Numbered from the stretch's first letter, positions 1 to 5,449 are shown. The stretch is DNA of 7,299 nucleotides from CAZMFZ01 sp964565665 (GCA_964565665.1 CAZMFZ010000147.1:1-7299); one strand, 5' to 3'. Program-made: numbers and translations. The notes: a model not told the origin generated them from the sequence alone.

Positions 1-56
1 GGATTATTAATCAAACTGTAAACTTTTTTCAGGACGAGACACTACATTTATTGCAC

Positions 57-86
57 ATCCGTAGTGTCCTGCGGAACACTACGGAT
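57..86. repeat. Strong inverted repeat downstream of the toxin gene
   Basis: Perfect 11-bp arms, ATCCGTAGTGT at 57-67 and ACACTACGGAT at 76-86, enclose an 8-nt loop (CCTGCGGA). A further copy of ACACTAC lies at 39-45 and could pair alternatively with 61-67. The hairpin sits about 30 bp beyond the stop codon of the minus-strand toxin gene. It has no T-run on its minus-strand 3' side, so it does not look like a standard intrinsic terminator. It may be a REP-like intergenic palindrome or the end of a small mobile repeat. The palindrome is plain; the role is inference. Confidence 0.7.
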
Positions 87-102
87 AGTGGGGATAGTGG
101 GG
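85..102. repeat. Tandem 9-bp direct repeat (ATAGTGGGG x2)
   Basis: Two perfect tandem copies of ATAGTGGGG lie at 85-93 and 94-102, and the first overlaps the right arm of the adjacent hairpin by 2 bp. The run ends 12 bp before the toxin stop codon. No function can be assigned. Confidence 0.6.
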
Positions 103-114
103 AAATAAAGTAAA

Positions 115-414
115 TTAGGAAATAATCCTCCTTAGAAAATCTCTCGCTCCATGATGAATTGCCAAAATGTCAATTCGCTCTTCATCAACAATTTTATAAA
201 TAATGCGATAATTCCCTTCTATTAACTCTCGAATGTTCTGTTTATTCAATTCCGTCACAACTTTGCCAGCGTATGGACTTTGTTTCAAAATTTTGGTTTT
301 ATCTCGAATGTTAACCACTTGAATCTTTGCATATCGAATTGAATCGTAAGAGATATAGTCAAAAATATGTCTCAAGTCCTCAAGAGCGATTTTCGTCCAG
401 TTTATTCGAACCAT
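115..414 (-). CDS. ParE/RelE-family toxin of a type II toxin-antitoxin pair
   Basis: The product is a 99-residue protein of the ParE/RelE fold, the usual length for the family. The family pattern is visible. An N-terminal strand and helix carry INWTKIALEDLRHIFDYIS (about residues 4-22). A central L--SPYAGKVV segment (43-53) is followed by IREL-EGNYRIIYKI (61-75), and the C-terminal strand DILAIHHGARDF (82-93) ends the fold. RelE members cleave mRNA on the ribosome and ParE members poison DNA gyrase; sequence reading alone does not separate them, though the IREL and HHGARDF motifs look more ParE-like. The start codon lies inside the upstream antitoxin gene, a 13-bp overlap that suggests translational coupling. 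The gene looks intact. Confidence 0.85.
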   Translation of the reverse strand: MVRINWTKIALEDLRHIFDYISYDSIRYAKIQVVNIRDKTKILKQSPYAGKVVTELNKQNIRELIEGNYRIIYKIVDEERIDILAIHHGARDFLRRIIS

Positions 415-584
415 CCCTCTACTTCAGTATTTAAGTCTATTTCAGAAATTACCTCCCCATTTTCTGACTGAAGGTTGCTTCTATCCAATTTATCCAGAAA
501 TAGTATCTTTTCAATCAATTCATCAGCGGTAAACCTGTCAGGAAACTGATTGATTGTGTCATTTATCAATACTTTCGTCAACAT
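402..584 (-). CDS. Small antitoxin upstream of the ParE/RelE toxin
   Basis: This 60-residue acidic protein precedes the toxin gene and overlaps it by 13 bp, the usual antitoxin-first order. It has no recognisable ribbon-helix-helix or HTH motif. Its visible parts are an N-terminal segment (about 1-17), a predicted helix at DELIEKILFLDKLDRS (about 21-36), and an acidic tail with EIDLNTEVEGWF (48-59). This matches in style the short Bacteroidota antitoxins that start with a DNA-binding or dimerising segment reading 'F--DELI-K--F--K' and end in an acidic toxin-binding tail. It should neutralise the neighbouring toxin by direct binding. The assignment rests on context and on that pattern, not on a strong domain. 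Confidence 0.75.
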   Translation of the reverse strand: MLTKVLINDTINQFPDRFTADELIEKILFLDKLDRSNLQSENGEVISEIDLNTEVEGWFE

Positions 585-585
585 T

Positions 586-607
586 TTTTATTTAAAGTTA
601 AATAAAA
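586..607. promoter_or_regulatory. Candidate operator of the toxin-antitoxin operon
   Basis: Perfect 10-bp arms (TTTTATTTAA at 586-595, TTAAATAAAA at 598-607) flank a 2-bp centre, starting 2 bp upstream of the antitoxin ATG. On the minus strand the edge of the palindrome runs into TACATTTT (604-611), which resembles the Bacteroidota -7 box TAnnTTTG except for its last base. Type II pairs usually repress themselves through such palindromes. The site is very AT-rich, so chance is possible. Confidence 0.4.
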
Positions 608-656
608 TGTATTAATTAAGATGAATCTACTAGAAGTTTTTACAAATTTTATTCTC

Positions 657-751
657 GTGGTATCGGGAAGCTTCGCTCGCAAACTTCAAACTACCGTTTT
701 CGTTTGTCTCCCGATACTTATCAGTTACACAAAAACCAAATAGTGCGTTAC
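657..751. repeat. REP-like hairpin repeat, copy A
   Basis: First of two ~95-bp related units (second copy at 768-865, offset 111 bp). The core folds in three steps: 9-bp outer arms GTATCGGGA (660-668) and TCCCGATAC (709-717), a 5-bp inner stem CAAAC/GTTTG (680-684/702-706), and a terminal stem AAAC/GTTT (688-691/696-699) around TACC. After the core a less conserved tail contains TACACAAA and GTTAC. One minus-strand frame stays open through both copies and reads RETNENGSLKFASEASR twice; this is best explained by the repeat itself rather than by a gene. Confidence 0.8.
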
Positions 752-767
752 CTTTATTAAATTTCAT

Positions 768-865
768 GTGGTGTCGGGAAGCTTCGCTCGCAAACTTTAA
801 ACTACCGTTTTCGTTTGTCTCCCGACACTTTCTCAAAGCTACACAAATTCCATATAATGTGTTAC
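768..865. repeat. REP-like hairpin repeat, copy B
   Basis: Second copy of the unit at 657-751. The outer arms are GTGTCGGGA (771-779) and TCCCGACAC (820-828). Compared with copy A, both strands of one pair have changed together (A662-T715 became G773-C826), so the stem is kept. The inner stems are identical, and one change (C to T at 798) falls in an unpaired position. The tail (829-865) is more diverged. The core is nearly identical in both copies, which suggests selection or recent spread of a mobile palindrome. Confidence 0.8.
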
Positions 866-1159
866 TTGCACTTCATTTTGAATACCTAGTTCATAATAAG
901 AAGCACTGCTATATTGATAAATGGCTATTTTTTTTATTGGCTTATTGACAATAATTTTCATTTTGGCACTTTTCTTTCCACTGGTAACCTCTGCTATAAA
1001 TATGCCTTTTGAAGCAAATAAAATAAGTTTGAGTAACTTTAACTGCCGTGCCTTTGTACTTTTCTAATATTTGCAGTTCAACCTTCTTCGCTATTGCTTC
1101 GCAGTGCCTTCGCAGTTCCCTATACCTTGGCACATTATTCATATTTGTACTTTTCCAAT
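866..1159. other. Intergenic stretch without a convincing gene
   Basis: No recognisable gene here. A 66-codon open frame on the minus strand (942-1142) begins just past the terminator of the neighbouring gene and shows no family pattern I can name. Two small repeats are visible. TTTGTACTTTTC-AATA occurs at 1053-1069 and 1144-1160 (17 bp, one mismatch). CTTCGC occurs three times at exact 11-bp spacing (1086, 1097, 1108). Confidence 0.5.
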
Positions 1160-1190
1160 AAAAAAGCCATCCCCCGATATTGGAGATGGC
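1160..1190 (-). terminator. Rho-independent terminator of the 190-residue gene
   Basis: Read on the minus strand, GCCATC (1190-1185) pairs with GATGGC (1171-1166). The stem is extended inward past one mismatch by two more G-C pairs, and it is followed directly by six T (1165-1160). It lies about 45 bp after the stop codon at 1235, so the gene above it ends transcription here, apart from the toxin-antitoxin unit. Confidence 0.8.
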
Positions 1191-1234
1191 CTGTAATAAT
1201 GAATCAAAAGTTTGTTTTTGAAAGCTTGTTGTTG

Positions 1235-1807
1235 CTAGAGTGTCAGCGTTTCAGAATCTTCATTGCCTGGCTTATCATGGGCTTTTACCACTATTTTATC
1301 GCCAGCCAACGATGCATTGGCTGCTGTAGCAGTATATACCCATAAATTAATGTTAGCTTGCTGCACAGCATTGCCATTTTCTACCAGGCTGCCATCGCCA
1401 TTGATTATGCTTACAGTTACATCTACCACTTTAAAGTCATCCACCACGGTTATTTCAATGGTATCGCCAATATTTCCAGTGTAGTTGCTGAGGTCGACAC
1501 TTTTAATGTCTGGAGCATTTAGAAAATCTGCCAGTGCCACATTGTAAGCATGCACAAACGGGTCTCCGTCTAGTTTTGCAGCTTGCTCATACTCGCTTTT
1601 CGATTGCGGATTGCCCAATTCGCCTTTTGCATAAAACACTGCCTCCTGAAATTTCGTCCGCTGTGCTTGTTGCTTTACGGTTACCACTTCACTTTGGGTA
1701 GGCATTGTGCTTACTATGGTTTCATTGCCTACCTGTTTAAATACCAATGTACCACCGAGTGTGCCACTCATGCCTTGGGTAATGATGTTGTTTTTTACGC
1801 GTGCCAT
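1235..1807 (-). CDS. Bacteroidota 'MARVKNN' protein of unknown function
   Basis: The product has 190 residues. I recognise the general type, a Bacteroidota family of uncharacterised proteins that begin MA-(V/I)KNN and continue with a Gly-rich strand (SGTLGGTLVFKQ, about 14-25), but its function is not known to me. Residues 40-98 look helical (VKQQAQRTKFQEAVFYAKGEL, then a segment containing AYNVALADFLNAPDI). Residues 100-190 look like a beta-sandwich: IGDTIEITVVDDFKVVDVTV, a Gly-Asp-Gly-Ser turn, NLWVYTATAAN and a final KIVVKAHDKPGN. There is no signal peptide or membrane segment. It is transcribed alone or at the end of the neighbouring operon and closes with the terminator at 1160-1190. The IS110 element lies about 97 bp upstream of its start codon and may have cut it off from upstream transcription. 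Confidence 0.7.
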   Translation of the reverse strand: MARVKNNIITQGMSGTLGGTLVFKQVGNETIVSTMPTQSEVVTVKQQAQRTKFQEAVFYAKGELGNPQSKSEYEQAAKLDGDPFVHAYNVALADFLNAPDIKSVDLSNYTGNIGDTIEITVVDDFKVVDVTVSIINGDGSLVENGNAVQQANINLWVYTATAANASLAGDKIVVKAHDKPGNEDSETLTL

Positions 1808-1901
1808 TTTTTTAAAATATTAAGATTTTGTATAATAGTAAAAACTTTCGTAGCAGTATTTTCACTACAACGGCTTCACAACACTTTTAGTATATTGTCT
1901 G

Positions 1902-1909
1902 GCTATTAA
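1902..1909. repeat. Direct repeat GCTATTAA at proposed left IS junction
   Basis: The 8-mer GCTATTAA here recurs at 3346-3353 in the same orientation, and both are followed within 3-5 bp by CTTCGC. If CT is the core, the shared ATTAA would be the start of the element on the left and host target on the right. The resemblance is then between right donor and right target, which the recombinase has to exchange. AT-richness makes partial chance similarity possible. Confidence 0.45.
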
Positions 1910-1970
1910 TAACTTCGCTAATTTGTTTATTTGAAAGTTAGCTACTTACTTTTCTGATTTTGCAGGTCGC

Positions 1971-1995
1971 TATCCTGAGTTTACAACCCAGGATA
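1971..1995. repeat. Near-perfect hairpin in the IS left end
   Basis: TATCCTG (1971-1977) pairs with CAGGATA (1989-1995). After one A/C mismatch, GTT (1979-1981) pairs with AAC (1985-1987) around the triloop TAC. Ten of eleven positions pair. No T-run follows on either strand. It lies within the proposed left end of the IS110 element, upstream of the bridge RNA candidate; its role is unknown. Confidence 0.65.
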
Positions 1996-2041
1996 CCCTG
2001 AAATTGCAAGGAACATCTTTAGTTGCCTTTAGATTTACACC

Positions 2042-2062
2042 ATAGTATTATTCTAATACTAT
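2042..2062. repeat. Perfect AT-rich inverted repeat in the IS left end
   Basis: ATAGTATTA (2042-2050) and TAATACTAT (2054-2062) are perfect 9-bp arms around TTC. A pyrimidine-rich tract (2077-2103, broken by one G at 2088) follows. The pair could slow or end transcription entering from the left flank, or serve as a protein-binding site; the sequence does not decide. Confidence 0.6.
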
Positions 2063-2108
2063 CATTATTATAAAGATTTTCTTTTTTGCTTCTTTTTTCT
2101 TTTAGAAC

Positions 2109-2275
2109 TTTCCACAATTGTGGAAAAGTAAGCAACGGTAAAGGCGCATTTACCTGCTGGCTAGGCTAACGACCTATCTTGCGATTTAATCCTTTACCGT
2201 TTGTTTTAAACTTTGGCATCAAATAGAAATTAGAGTTCCAAGGCTCATTAATAAGGTATTGATGGTGTTTAAAAC
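2109..2275 (+). ncRNA. Candidate IS110 bridge RNA
   Basis: Three stem-loops follow one another just upstream of the transposase gene. SL1: 7-bp stem TTTCCAC/GTGGAAA (2109-2115/2120-2126) with loop AATT. SL2: 11-bp perfect stem 2134-2144/2191-2201 enclosing a large loop with an apical hairpin TAGG/CCTA (2162-2165/2173-2176). SL3: 9-bp perfect stem GTTTTAAAC/GTTTAAAAC (2203-2211/2267-2275) with an inner CATCAA/TTGATG stem (2217-2222/2259-2264). IS110 elements are known to make a bridge RNA of about 177 nt from this place, with a 5' hairpin, a target-binding loop and a donor-binding loop. Candidate guides: 2157-2162 CTGGCT equals 1899-1904; TTTAAT at 2185-2190 complements 3349-3354; ATTAAT at 2247-2252 complements 1905-1910. 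The left donor guide is weak. Stems are observed; function is inferred. Confidence 0.65.
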
Positions 2276-2313
2276 GTGCTCACTTTTTGTTAAACAATTA
2301 ACAGGTTAAAGAT

Positions 2314-3321
2314 ATGGAATTTACTTATTTCATCGGTTGCGATGTATCAAAAAATGAATTAGACTTTGCTGTAATGCGGGGTAAAGAGTTCTTGTTTCAC
2401 AAAGAGATAGCAAATGAGCCCAATGCTATTAAAACCTTTGTTAATGAGCTTAAAAAGCTGCCTGAATTTGATTTGGTTGAAGCGGTATTTTGCATGGAAC
2501 ATACGGGCATTTACAATAATCATCTGCTAGTTTATCTGCATAAGAAGAAAGCCAATATTTGTTTGGAAGCTGCCACACAAATCAAAAACTCACTGGGCAA
2601 TATAAGAGGCAAGAATGATAAGGTAGATGCTATACGTATAGCTGAATATGCTTACAAAAACCGTGAGGAATTGCGTTTATGGCAACCAAAGCGAGAAGTG
2701 ATTCAAAAGCTAGCTTATTTGGCTGCTACTCGCACCAGACTAATAGATGCTCAAAAGCAACTCAAAACACCATTGAAAGAAAGCAATGGCTTTATGAGCA
2801 AATCTATAGCCAATCAAGCAGAGAGAATCTGTCAAAGAACCTTAAACAGTATCGAAGCTGACCTCAAAAAAGTAAATGATGCCATAGATGAACTCATTGA
2901 ATCGGATGAAGAATTGAAGCGATTATACGGCATAATCACTTCGGTAAATGGGGTAGGTACGGTAACAGCAACTCAAATACTCATTACCACAAATGAGTTC
3001 AAGGACATCAAAGACCCAAAGAAATTTGCCTGCTATGCAGGGGTAGCTCCATTTACCAAAGAATCAGGTTTGTTTAAAGGCAAAGCCCGAGTCTCGCACA
3101 TGGCAAATAAGAAAGTAAAAACCTTATTACACATGTCGGCATTGGTGGCAATCGCCTACAATCCAGATATGAAAAAGTATTATGAACGTAAAGTAAATGA
3201 AGAAAAGAAGAACAAAATGCTGGTAATCAATGCGGTGCGAAACAAGCTTATCCTTCATATTTTCGCTTGTGTAAACCAAAACAGAAAATATGAAAAAAAT
3301 TATACAAGATTAGTTGCTTGA
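2314..3321 (+). CDS. IS110-family transposase (DEDD/serine recombinase)
   Basis: The 335-residue protein has the normal IS110 length and is intact. The N-terminal RuvC-like DEDD domain (about 1-160) shows IGCDVSK with D10, MEHTG with E62, and GKNDKVDAIRIAEYA with D102 and D105. These positions are close to those of IS621 (D11, E60, D102, D105). A helical linker (about 165-200) follows. The C-terminal Transposase_20 domain (about 205-290) contains the helix-hairpin-helix-like INGVGTVTA-type motif (TSVNGVGTVTATQIL, 209-223), FACYAGVAPF (238-247) and GLFKGKARVSHMANKKVK (252-269), where S261 is the likely nucleophile. The enzyme joins donor and target DNA through a bridge RNA and acts as a site-specific recombinase. 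The ATG at 2314 puts the conserved IGCD at the usual distance. The stop lies only about 25 bp from the proposed right end. Confidence 0.95.
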   Translation: MEFTYFIGCDVSKNELDFAVMRGKEFLFHKEIANEPNAIKTFVNELKKLPEFDLVEAVFCMEHTGIYNNHLLVYLHKKKANICLEAATQIKNSLGNIRGKNDKVDAIRIAEYAYKNREELRLWQPKREVIQKLAYLAATRTRLIDAQKQLKTPLKESNGFMSKSIANQAERICQRTLNSIEADLKKVNDAIDELIESDEELKRLYGIITSVNGVGTVTATQILITTNEFKDIKDPKKFACYAGVAPFTKESGLFKGKARVSHMANKKVKTLLHMSALVAIAYNPDMKKYYERKVNEEKKNKMLVINAVRNKLILHIFACVNQNRKYEKNYTRLVA

Positions 3322-3397
3322 ACCATAGAAATCAAACTAAAGACAGCTATTAAAATTGCTTCGCAAACTCCGTAGAACAGTGGGAGGGAACAGAAAT

Positions 3398-4069
3398 TTA
3401 CTTTTTGTCTTCATAATATTCAACTTCTGAAGAAATCGCTCTAAAATGACCATCTGAGTCTAATTTGTATTTAGAAGAAAATTTAAAATCAGCTGCTCCA
3501 GATATTTCTACAATGTTTTTATCATTTACTTTTGCTCGCACATTAAAAGGGATTTTTTGATAAGCTACATTACTTCTAAAAGGGCCAGATTCAGTTTCGA
3601 GAATCTTCACACTAGAGAGCAATTCCTGCTGACTATTATAGTTCAATAAGTGAAAAAGAGTCATATCAAGATACTGTTCTTTGAAAACCAAAGTAATATA
3701 GCTTGGCAACAACTGCATTTTGCCATAAAATGTATATTTATTAAAGTAAGGCTTAGTTTCATATTTTCCATTAGGTAGTTCAATATCATAGGAACCGCTT
3801 CCTTCATCTACTTCGCCACATCCACTTGCCCACTCTTTTTTAGTCCCAACCCATACAAATGCCTCTTTCCCTCTTTTTCTAAATTGTTCGTTAAATACTT
3901 TATAGTTTATTTCTATACCTCTAGCACTGTAAACGATGGAATCGAATTTAATAGGTGCTTTATACAAAGGCAGCTTATCTACTACTTCTTTCCAGCTCGA
4001 TTGCCCGAACAATAGGTATGTGCTTACAAGGAAAGAGACTATACCTAAAAATAAAACTTTTTTTTTCAT
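3398..4069 (-). CDS. Small exported protein of unknown function
   Basis: The 223-residue product starts with a typical signal peptide: KKK, a hydrophobic core VLFLGIVSFLVSTYLLF (about 5-21), and probable cleavage after FGQ or nearby. I do not recognise the mature part. It is rich in Tyr, Phe and Lys, with alternating strand-like segments (SIVYSARGIEINYKVF, 44-59; ITLVFKEQYLDMTLFHLL, 125-142; the last about 40 residues), and resembles a beta-rich periplasmic or surface protein. Single Cys at 84 is far from the signal region, so it is not a lipoprotein. It begins 15 bp after the stop of the C39-like gene and is the last gene of the operon. No terminator is visible between its stop and the IS element at about 3348, so the original terminator may have been lost or may be factor-dependent. 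Confidence 0.75.
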   Translation of the reverse strand: MKKKVLFLGIVSFLVSTYLLFGQSSWKEVVDKLPLYKAPIKFDSIVYSARGIEINYKVFNEQFRKRGKEAFVWVGTKKEWASGCGEVDEGSGSYDIELPNGKYETKPYFNKYTFYGKMQLLPSYITLVFKEQYLDMTLFHLLNYNSQQELLSSVKILETESGPFRSNVAYQKIPFNVRAKVNDKNIVEISGAADFKFSSKYKLDSDGHFRAISSEVEYYEDKK

Positions 4070-4084
4070 CGTTATATTATTTAA

Positions 4085-5449
4085 TTATTCATTGTAAAAC
4101 CATTCTACTACACTTACATCTATTTTTTCTATACTTTCCCAGTCCCACACTATATCCTTTCCTGCAATATCAGTGCCATTATTTGAAGTAGTCCAAGCAT
4201 CACTATTGCCGTTTTCTACGCGCTTTACCAAGTCAAATTTACCAAAAGGGTCATCTACTTCTATTCCAGCATCTGTTATGCCTTGCACCCTTACAATGTG
4301 TCCACCTGCACCCAGGGAAACTCCATATCCCTTACGCAATTTTGGTAGAATCAAATCTATAAAATATTCTCTTTTTGATTTGGAAGGAGGATCTCTAAAA
4401 TCATATTTAAAACCTAATTTTTGAGCAATTTTGCCCCTTTCTCCAGCAATGGTTCTGTCTTTATACCCATTTGCAATTCTCACCTCTTCCAAATAATCTT
4501 CCAATTGTTTTTTGCTTGGGTTAATGTATCCTAGCATTTCCAGTGCCATAGCCTGACTTGTAAGGTTACACATATAATCTCCAATTGGTGTCACCCCTAC
4601 AACCCAGTCTTGTCTATCGACTGGGGCTTTATTTTTATCTTCTTGGGTAGCAGTAGAAATGTTATCCCTTTGGTTGTGATAAAGTACTTTCTTTTGTAAA
4701 AGAATAAACATATCACCTTTTTGATTTTCATCAGTTATTTTATTTATCTCATCTCTGGCTGATTTTATTTCAGCTGCAGTCCATTCGTCTGGCACATTAA
4801 GTCTTTCAACAAGTTCTATTTTTTTACACTCCTTCAATTCTTTCACCAACAAATCTGCATAGGTTTGCAATGTTTGGTCGGGCATAGTGATAAAGCTTAC
4901 TTTCTTTTCCTTTATCAAGGTGTTTATGCCGTTATTTGTCGCTTGTGTGCATTGGGCTTCTAGGTCTGCTTTACCTAAGTATTCTACCCATATTGTTTCA
5001 CGTGCTTTGGTTTGGTCTTGCTTACGTCTGTCAATTTTTATCACCCACAATATACCTGTTGTTTTATTTAAGGCTATAAAATTGGCATCTTCTGTTATCG
5101 TTTTTTTCAAAGCTGCCATCTTTTTATTAAGAGTAGCATTGTCTATTCCGTGTTCTACAAACAAATATGAAAAATATACAATAGCTGTTTTATTATTGTC
5201 GCTCAATACTTTTAGTTTATTATTCACACTTGTTATTGTGCTGCCACTAGGTTTTTTTGTCCAATATGGGGCTACACCCCAGTCTTTGCCATTTTTGTCT
5301 TTTCTGTAGAATACAAATTGTGAAGGGTTTTCAGCCACAGCTTTTGCCAACATTTCCACTTCTTCATTTATTTGCCCCTTTAAAGCATCTGAAGCGATAA
5401 CATCTATAAAAATAAAAAATAAAAATATTGCTTTTAAAATTTGCTTCAT
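4085..5449 (-). CDS. Exported protein with C-terminal C39-like peptidase domain
   Basis: The 454-residue product has an N-terminal signal peptide (KQILKAIFLFFIFIDVIAS, about 2-20). Residues 25-270 are an unrecognised, mostly helical-looking region with a segment WGVAPYWTKKPSGS (57-70). Residues about 278-450 resemble the C39-like papain-fold peptidase domain (Peptidase_C39_2 type). C294 sits in DYMCNLTSQAMALEMLGY, corresponding to the family's CGPTS-AM-L--YG. H384 is in GGHIVRVQGITDAGIEVDDPFG and D399 or D400 would complete the triad. The usual Gln a few residues before the Cys is not evident, so activity is uncertain. No ABC exporter module is present, so it is not a bacteriocin-maturing C39 exporter. 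Its ATG directly follows the stop codon of the FN3 gene with no gap, implying translational coupling. A surface or periplasmic hydrolase or binding role is inference. Confidence 0.75.
   Translation of the reverse strand: MKQILKAIFLFFIFIDVIASDALKGQINEEVEMLAKAVAENPSQFVFYRKDKNGKDWGVAPYWTKKPSGSTITSVNNKLKVLSDNNKTAIVYFSYLFVEHGIDNATLNKKMAALKKTITEDANFIALNKTTGILWVIKIDRRKQDQTKARETIWVEYLGKADLEAQCTQATNNGINTLIKEKKVSFITMPDQTLQTYADLLVKELKECKKIELVERLNVPDEWTAAEIKSARDEINKITDENQKGDMFILLQKKVLYHNQRDNISTATQEDKNKAPVDRQDWVVGVTPIGDYMCNLTSQAMALEMLGYINPSKKQLEDYLEEVRIANGYKDRTIAGERGKIAQKLGFKYDFRDPPSKSKREYFIDLILPKLRKGYGVSLGAGGHIVRVQGITDAGIEVDDPFGKFDLVKRVENGNSDAWTTSNNGTDIAGKDIVWDWESIEKIDVSVVEWFYNE

Larger units (their letters stand above)
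1903..3346 (+). mobile_element. IS110-family insertion sequence (ends proposed)
   Basis: The element holds one IS110 transposase gene, a long structured 5' non-coding end and a very short 3' end, which is the IS110-group layout. I place the ends by three signs. GCTATTAA occurs in direct orientation at both boundaries (1902-1909 and 3346-3353). A CT dinucleotide lies at 1903-1904 and 3347-3348, the same core used by IS621. Loops of the upstream RNA match the DNA next to these CTs. The element would be about 1444 bp, without terminal inverted repeats and with no target duplication beyond the core, as expected for the family. It is inserted in intergenic DNA, antisense to both flanking genes. 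That an IS110 element is present is nearly certain; the exact ends are inference. Confidence 0.6.

Noticed and set aside
630..836. Minus-strand 68-residue open frame with an internal protein repeat
   Set aside because: The protein repeat is just the translation of the two REP-like hairpin units; the palindromes and compensatory change indicate a non-coding repeat.
657..865. CRISPR-like array
   Set aside because: Only two copies, ~95 bp long and internally palindromic, with no spacers of uniform length and no cas genes.
942..1142. Minus-strand 66-residue open frame (MNNVPRYRELRRHCEAIAKK...)
   Set aside because: It starts 18 bp past a terminator, has no visible promoter or family pattern, and spans phased short repeats; a decayed or chance frame is more likely.
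1094..1345. Plus-strand open frame crossing the terminator and the end of the 190-residue gene
   Set aside because: It is antisense to a convincing gene and runs through its terminator hairpin; no family resemblance.
1979..1987. GTT-TAC-AAC in the hairpin at 1971-1995, considered as an integron attC site
   Set aside because: The GTT and AAC lie at the inner end of the stem, not at the outer boxes of attC, and no integrase or cassette array is present.
3368..3397. Terminator for the exported-protein operon
   Set aside because: Only a weak CTCC/GGAG pairing is found and no T-run follows on the minus strand.
4887..5309. Plus-strand 140-residue hydrophobic open frame inside the C39-like gene
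   Set aside because: It is the antisense shadow of the signal-bearing C39-like gene, whose motifs and tight operon spacing support the minus-strand reading.
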